NCBI GenBank assembly: GCA_016219375.1 | Contig: JACRNC010000015.1 | Span: forward strand, 248,001-312,000 | Length of the DNA stretch: 64,000 bases | Origin: Burkholderiales bacterium | Lineage (GTDB): Bacteria; Pseudomonadota; Gammaproteobacteria; Burkholderiales; Burkholderiaceae_C | Direction: 5' to 3' | In this document: one piece after another, positions 59,756 to 64,000 of the stretch | Layout of the letters: each line of letters begins with the position of its first letter | Numbering within the stretch: the stretch's first letter is position 1 | The notes under the pieces: generated by a model | What the model was told of the DNA's origin: nothing | The model's input: only the letters and a program-made list of their open reading frames with translations | The model's database searches: none | Made by a program: the position numbers and the translations under genes

Positions 59756-60922
59756 TCACCGGCCGGTGGGTGTGCCGCCCGTGCCGCCCCCGGCGCCGCT
59801 GCCCGTGCCGCCACCACCACCGCCTGGGCCCTGGCTGCCGCCGGTGAGCGTGCCGGGCTGGGCCGCGCCCTGGCCGGTCGGTGCGCTGGCCTTGCCCGCA
59901 CCCGCCGTCGGCCGCGGGCCGGATGGGACGGCAGCATGGCGGGGCCGGGCTGCGGAGGGCGATCGGGATCGGGCGGGGGTGGTGGACAGGGTGGTGGCCA
60001 GGGAGGTGGACAGGGAGGCGGACGGAAGGGCCGCCAGCATCAGGCTGCCGAAGTAGTCCGACACCGCCTGCTGGTCCTCGGCACTCAGCCGTGCGGCGAT
60101 CTGCGGCATCTGCCCGCTGGCATCCGTGCGGCGGCTGCCCTTGGCCCATTCCTGCAGCGCGGCCAGCAGATAGCCGGCATGCTGGCCGGCCAGCGCGGGC
60201 GCCAGCTCGCCGCGGCCGTTGCCGCCGGGGCCGTGGCAGTTGGCACAGGCTTGCACGCCCAGGCGCTCGTCGCCGACCTCGGCCAGCAACCGGCCGCGTG
60301 CGCTGCCGCTGCCTGCAACGCCGGCGGCTCTTGCGCCGGCACCCCTGCCCGCGCTGCCCACGCCGCTCGCCGCCGATGGGGCGGAGGCGGTCGGCGTCGC
60401 AGGGCTGGCCGCCGCTGCCTGCGCCACGGCCGCCAGCGGCAATCCGGCGAAGTAGCCCGCCACCGCCGCCTGCTGGCTGCGGTTGAGCGCCTGGGCGATG
60501 GGCTGCATCACCGCATTGACGCGGCTGCCGTCCGCATAGGCCGCCAGCTGCCGCTGCAGGTAGCCGGCGGCCTGCCTGTTCAGGCGCGGGAAGCCGGCCG
60601 CGGCATTGCCCTCGCCGTGCGCGCCGTGGCAGCCGATGCAGGCGGTGGCGGCCGTGTCCGCCAGCCCCCGGGTGGCGATGCGCTGGCCCAGTGCTGCGTC
60701 ACCGCGCGCGGCGGACGCGGCGGGTGCTGCCAGTGCCGGGCACGCGCCGATCAACAGGCCGATGCCGGCACTGACCAGCGCCGCACAGGCCCGTGTGGAG
60801 CGGGCGGAGCGGGTAGAGCGGGCGGAGCGGGCAGAGGCCCGGCCACGAGGGGCGTCCCCATCCGCATGCCCACGCCGCGCCTTGCCTGGCGCCATGCGCC
60901 GTGTGTCCATCCTGCGGCTCAT
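59756..60922 (-). CDS. Diheme cytochrome c (c4-like)
   Basis: Two heme sites CIGCH and CANCH; 4-bp overlap with the upstream GMC oxidoreductase. Confidence 0.88.
   Translation of the reverse strand: MSRRMDTRRMAPGKARRGHADGDAPRGRASARSARSTRSARSTRACAALVSAGIGLLIGACPALAAPAASAARGDAALGQRIATRGLADTAATACIGCHGAHGEGNAAAGFPRLNRQAAGYLQRQLAAYADGSRVNAVMQPIAQALNRSQQAAVAGYFAGLPLAAVAQAAAASPATPTASAPSAASGVGSAGRGAGARAAGVAGSGSARGRLLAEVGDERLGVQACANCHGPGGNGRGELAPALAGQHAGYLLAALQEWAKGSRRTDASGQMPQIAARLSAEDQQAVSDYFGSLMLAALPSASLSTSLATTLSTTPARSRSPSAARPRHAAVPSGPRPTAGAGKASAPTGQGAAQPGTLTGGSQGPGGGGGGTGSGAGGGTGGTPTGR
60798..60837. repeat. 9-bp tandem repeat (gagcggg[c/t][g/a], 4+ copies) in the cytochrome c leader
   Basis: gagcgggcg|gagcgggta|gagcgggcg|gagcgggca|gagg. 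Confidence 0.9.
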
Positions 60923-62691
60923 GCTTGCACCAGCGGCCCGGGGGCCTTGAGATAGCGGTTGACGATGGCGTCCGCGGCCCAGTAGATCAGCGCGCCCAGC
61001 GTGCCGGTGGGGTTGTAGGACGCGTTCTGCGGATAGTTGGAGGCGCCGATGACGAAGACGTTGGGCACGTCCCAGCTCTGCAGGTAGCGGTTGACGACCG
61101 AGGTGGACGGGTCGTTGCCCATCACCGTGCCGCCGGTGTTGTGCGTGGTCTGGTACTGGGTCACCGTGTAGGGCCCCTTGCGCGGCCCGCCGGCCACCTG
61201 CCGGCCGCCCATCGCACGGCCGATCTCCAGCGCCTTGGCCGTGATGTGGGCGGACATCTTCAGGTCGTTGTCCGGGAAGTCGAAGGTCATGCGCAGCAGC
61301 GGCAGGCCCCAGGCGTCGCGGTAGGTCGGGTCCAGGTCCAGGTAGTTGGCCCGGTGGGCCATCGAGCTGCCGTGGATGGACAGCACGCTGGTGTGGTTGT
61401 AGTGCCGGGCCACGGCCTTCTTCCAGGCCGATCCCCAGGCCGGCGTGCCCGGCGGCGTCGGATGGAACTCGATCGGCCGGCCGTTGGTCATCACTTCGCC
61501 GATGTAGGCGCCGCCGACGAAGCCCAGCGGCCCGTGGTCGAAGTTGTCGCTGACGAAGTCGGCGATGACCGTGCCGTTGGCGCCCGAGCGCATGAAGGGG
61601 TTGATGCGCACCGTCTGGTCGAAGAACACCTGCACCGAGCTCGTGGTCTGGTACGCATAGCTGCGGCCCACCACCCCTTTGCCCGTGGCCGGGTCATAAG
61701 GCCGGCCGATGCCCGACAGCAGCAGCATGCGCACGTTGTTCAGCGCGAACATGCCCACGATGACCAGCCGCGCCGGCTGCTCGAACTCGCGCCCGGTGGC
61801 GTCCACATAGGTCACGCCGGTGGCCCGCTTGCGGCTGCCGTCCAGGTTGATGCGCAGCACCTGGCACTGCGTGCGCAGCGTGAAGTTGGGGTCGCGCAGC
61901 AGCACCGGCAGCAGCGTGGTCTGCGGCGACGACTTCGCGTAGTGCTCGCAGCCGTAGCGCTCGCAGAAGCCGCAGAACATGCAGGCGTTGAGCTTGACGC
62001 CCTCCGGGTTGGTGTAGGGCTGGCTGAGGTTGGACGACGGCTGCGGAAAGGGGTGGTAGCCGAGCTTGCTCGCGGCCTGGCGGAAGAGGGCCGAGCCATA
62101 GGGCTCCTTCATCGGCGGCGTCGGGTAGTCGCGCGAGCGCGGGTCCTCGAACGGGTTGCCGCCTGCCACCATGCGGCCGCCCAGGTTGCCGGCCTTGCCG
62201 CTGGTGCCCAGCAGGTATTCGAAGCGGTCGAAGTGAGGCTCCAGCTCCGCCGCGCTCACGCCCCAGTCCTGGATCAGCAGGTCGGGCGAGACAAATCCCT
62301 TGCCATAGCGCTCGTCGATGCGGCTGCGCATGCGCAGGTCGGTGTCCTGGAAGCGGTAGGTCTGGCCGTTCCAGTGCACGGCCGCGCCGCCCAGGCCGGT
62401 GCCGGGCAGGAAGCTCTCCCAGCGACGGATGGGCAGGGCGGTCTGGCCGGCGTGGTTGCGGAAGGTGACGGCCTCGCGCGTGTTGTCCTGCATCAGGCCC
62501 TTGCGCACGGAATAGCGCAGCTCGTCGTGCATCTGCGGGCCCTGGAAGTCCGGCACGGTGAAGCGCGGCTCGCCGCGCTCCAGGCCCACGACCTTCAGGC
62601 CGGCCCGGGTCAGCTCGCGGCCCATGATCGTGCCCACCAGGCCCACGCCCAGCAGCACGGCATCGACCTCCGGCAGTCGGGTGGCGGTCAT
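60919..62691 (-). CDS. GMC-family oxidoreductase (membrane-linked dehydrogenase large-subunit type)
   Basis: 'AVLLGVGLVGTIMGRELTRAGLKVVGLERG', 'CMFCGFCERYGC', 'TTHNTGGTVMGNDPSTSVVNRYLQSWDVPNVFVIGASNYPQNASYNPTGTLGAL'. Confidence 0.92.
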   Translation of the reverse strand: MTATRLPEVDAVLLGVGLVGTIMGRELTRAGLKVVGLERGEPRFTVPDFQGPQMHDELRYSVRKGLMQDNTREAVTFRNHAGQTALPIRRWESFLPGTGLGGAAVHWNGQTYRFQDTDLRMRSRIDERYGKGFVSPDLLIQDWGVSAAELEPHFDRFEYLLGTSGKAGNLGGRMVAGGNPFEDPRSRDYPTPPMKEPYGSALFRQAASKLGYHPFPQPSSNLSQPYTNPEGVKLNACMFCGFCERYGCEHYAKSSPQTTLLPVLLRDPNFTLRTQCQVLRINLDGSRKRATGVTYVDATGREFEQPARLVIVGMFALNNVRMLLLSGIGRPYDPATGKGVVGRSYAYQTTSSVQVFFDQTVRINPFMRSGANGTVIADFVSDNFDHGPLGFVGGAYIGEVMTNGRPIEFHPTPPGTPAWGSAWKKAVARHYNHTSVLSIHGSSMAHRANYLDLDPTYRDAWGLPLLRMTFDFPDNDLKMSAHITAKALEIGRAMGGRQVAGGPRKGPYTVTQYQTTHNTGGTVMGNDPSTSVVNRYLQSWDVPNVFVIGASNYPQNASYNPTGTLGALIYWAADAIVNRYLKAPGPLVQA

Positions 62692-63548
62692 CGCGCACCT
62701 CCCGTGCCGTGGGGGTGGGTGCCGGCAGCAGCCGGCATGGCGTGATCCATGCCGCCGACGGCGCCGGGCATCGGCTGCCCCATCGGCATCGGATGGATGG
62801 CTATGGTGCGGCCGTGCTGGGCCAGGCTGGTGGGCGGCAGGTCCACCTTCATGCCGTGGCGGTCGACCCAGGCGTAGTAGTTGGCATAGGCGCCGGGGAA
62901 GCCGATCATGCGCCAGCTGGCCATGTCGGTATTGCCGCCATAGGCCGGGTCGGCAAAGTAGCCCTCCACCGTCATGGCCCACAGGGTCTCGAAGAACACG
63001 GCCTCGGGCACGCCCTCCAGCTCGCGCCGGCCTTCCTGCAGCTCGGTCAGGTAGCGGTCCTGCTCCAGCGGCGGCAGGTGCTCGAAGGCCGGCCGCCCGG
63101 CGCGCTGCAGGTCAGCGGCGATGCCGCGCAGCGCGGTGCGGAAGAGCTCCGCCGGCGTGTAGGGCAGCTGGTAGCCCTGCGACGGCGTGCCGGCCTGCCA
63201 CGGCCCGCTGCGGTAGAGCCGCTCGCCCGCGCCCCAGGCGCCGGCCAGCTGCCGGTCCAGGTAGCGCGGCACCTGCGCCTCGATGGCGCCGGGGCCGACC
63301 TCGTCGCTGGGGATGAGGCGGGCGGTGGCCGCCTCGATGAAGCGGGCCTCCTGCGGGTTGAAGAAGACGTAGACGGCCTGCGGGTCTGTGGCCGCCGGTG
63401 CGCCGTGGGCCGCCGCGTGCGCTGTCTGTGGCCCGTGTGTCGGGTGGGCCGCTGCTGCGGCCTCCGCGGCTGCCGGCAGGCTGGCGGTGGTCGCCAGCGC
63501 GGTGGCGCCGGCCGACTTGAGGAAGAGGCGCCGCGATGAGGGCTGCAT
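62688..63548 (-). CDS. Gluconate 2-dehydrogenase subunit 3 family protein, Tat leader
   Basis: 'SSRRLFLKSAGATALATTASLPAAAEA', 'FFNPQEARFIEAATARLIPSDEVGPGAIEAQVPRYLDRQLAGAWG'. Confidence 0.9.
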   Translation of the reverse strand: MQPSSRRLFLKSAGATALATTASLPAAAEAAAAAHPTHGPQTAHAAAHGAPAATDPQAVYVFFNPQEARFIEAATARLIPSDEVGPGAIEAQVPRYLDRQLAGAWGAGERLYRSGPWQAGTPSQGYQLPYTPAELFRTALRGIAADLQRAGRPAFEHLPPLEQDRYLTELQEGRRELEGVPEAVFFETLWAMTVEGYFADPAYGGNTDMASWRMIGFPGAYANYYAWVDRHGMKVDLPPTSLAQHGRTIAIHPMPMGQPMPGAVGGMDHAMPAAAGTHPHGTGGAR

Positions 63549-63728
63549 CCGCTGACTCCGGTCGTGGAGGACGGAGTCGGGGCGGCAAGCCGGGCGCCCC
63601 GAGGCTGACGGCCAGGTGTCAGGCGGCCGCCGGCTGAGGGGGCCGGGCGGTGCCTCAGCGCGCAACCGGCACGGCTTGCGGCAGCGACCGCGCCGGCCTG
63701 CTTGCGCGCAGGGCCGGCAAAGCGCGCA

Positions 63729-64000
63729 TCACGCCTTGCGCGCCGGCGCCGGTGCCTCCTGCAGCACGCTGGCCAGCGTGTTCAGCAGCGCTTCGTTGTT
63801 CAGCGGCTTGTCCAGGTGGGCGTCGTAGCCCGCCTGTAGCGAGCGCAGGTGGTCGTCCTGCCTCGTGGCCGAGCTGAACGCGATGGACGGCAAGCGGCGG
63901 CGCGGAGTGCGCAGCTCCAATGCACGCAGGCGGCGCATGAAGGAGTAGCCGTCTTCGCCGGGCATGCGCAGGTCCGAGATGATGAGGTGCGGCTGGCGCT
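63729..64000 (-). CDS. Response-regulator receiver domain, 5' portion beyond the window
   Basis: Minus frame '...QPHLIISDLRMPGEDGYSFMRRLRALELRTPRRRLPSIAFSSATRQDDHLRSLQAGYDAHLDKPLNNEALLNTLASVL'. Confidence 0.88.
   Translation of the reverse strand, partial: RQPHLIISDLRMPGEDGYSFMRRLRALELRTPRRRLPSIAFSSATRQDDHLRSLQAGYDAHLDKPLNNEALLNTLASVLQEAPAPARKA

Noticed and set aside
60901-62745. 614-aa plus-strand ORF
   Set aside because: Antisense of the GMC oxidoreductase.

Overview
High-GC chromosomal window, probably from a Burkholderiales-type betaproteobacterium (inferred from gene content and codon/GC style; no 16S in the window). Main blocks: (i) a partial EAL-domain protein and a short, visibly AT-richer interval (about 1.5-3.2 kb) that looks like a small integron-type gene-cassette remnant: two attC-like sites in the same orientation flank a DUF6968-like ORF, and a truncated YidD-like ORF plus a SUKH-family ORF follow; (ii) a chemotaxis/flagellar locus (MCP, HDOD protein, flgL-K-J-I-H-G-F-E-D-C-B on the minus strand, divergent flgA-flgM-flgN on the plus strand) with sigma28-like promoters before flgM and the MCP; (iii) metabolic genes (methyltransferase, PQQ sugar dehydrogenase, amino-acid permease, ETF-QO, SDR, thioesterase, CoA-transferase A/B, RmuC, PLD/cardiolipin synthase-like, nitronate monooxygenase, MnmC, 3-hydroxybutyrate dehydrogenase, alpha/beta hydrolase); (iv) an SOS-type imuA-imuB-dnaE2 mutasome operon with a near-perfect LexA box; (v) relA, tRNA-Val(GAC), and a GntA/YcgG-like heme N-oxygenase candidate paired with a DUF1989 protein; (vi) a stress-type island (YghA-like SDR, DUF421, frameshifted phosphoribosyltransferase, DUF4142, 4-helix-bundle protein, OM barrel, topoisomerase IB); (vii) a zeta-toxin-like kinase with a coupled small ORF, a UDP-xylose synthase-like epimerase, and a GMC oxidoreductase/diheme cytochrome c/subunit-3 dehydrogenase operon. 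No CRISPR array or rRNA was seen. Many of the longest ORFs in the supplied track are antisense shadows of real genes. All family names come from reading motifs by eye; no database search was run.
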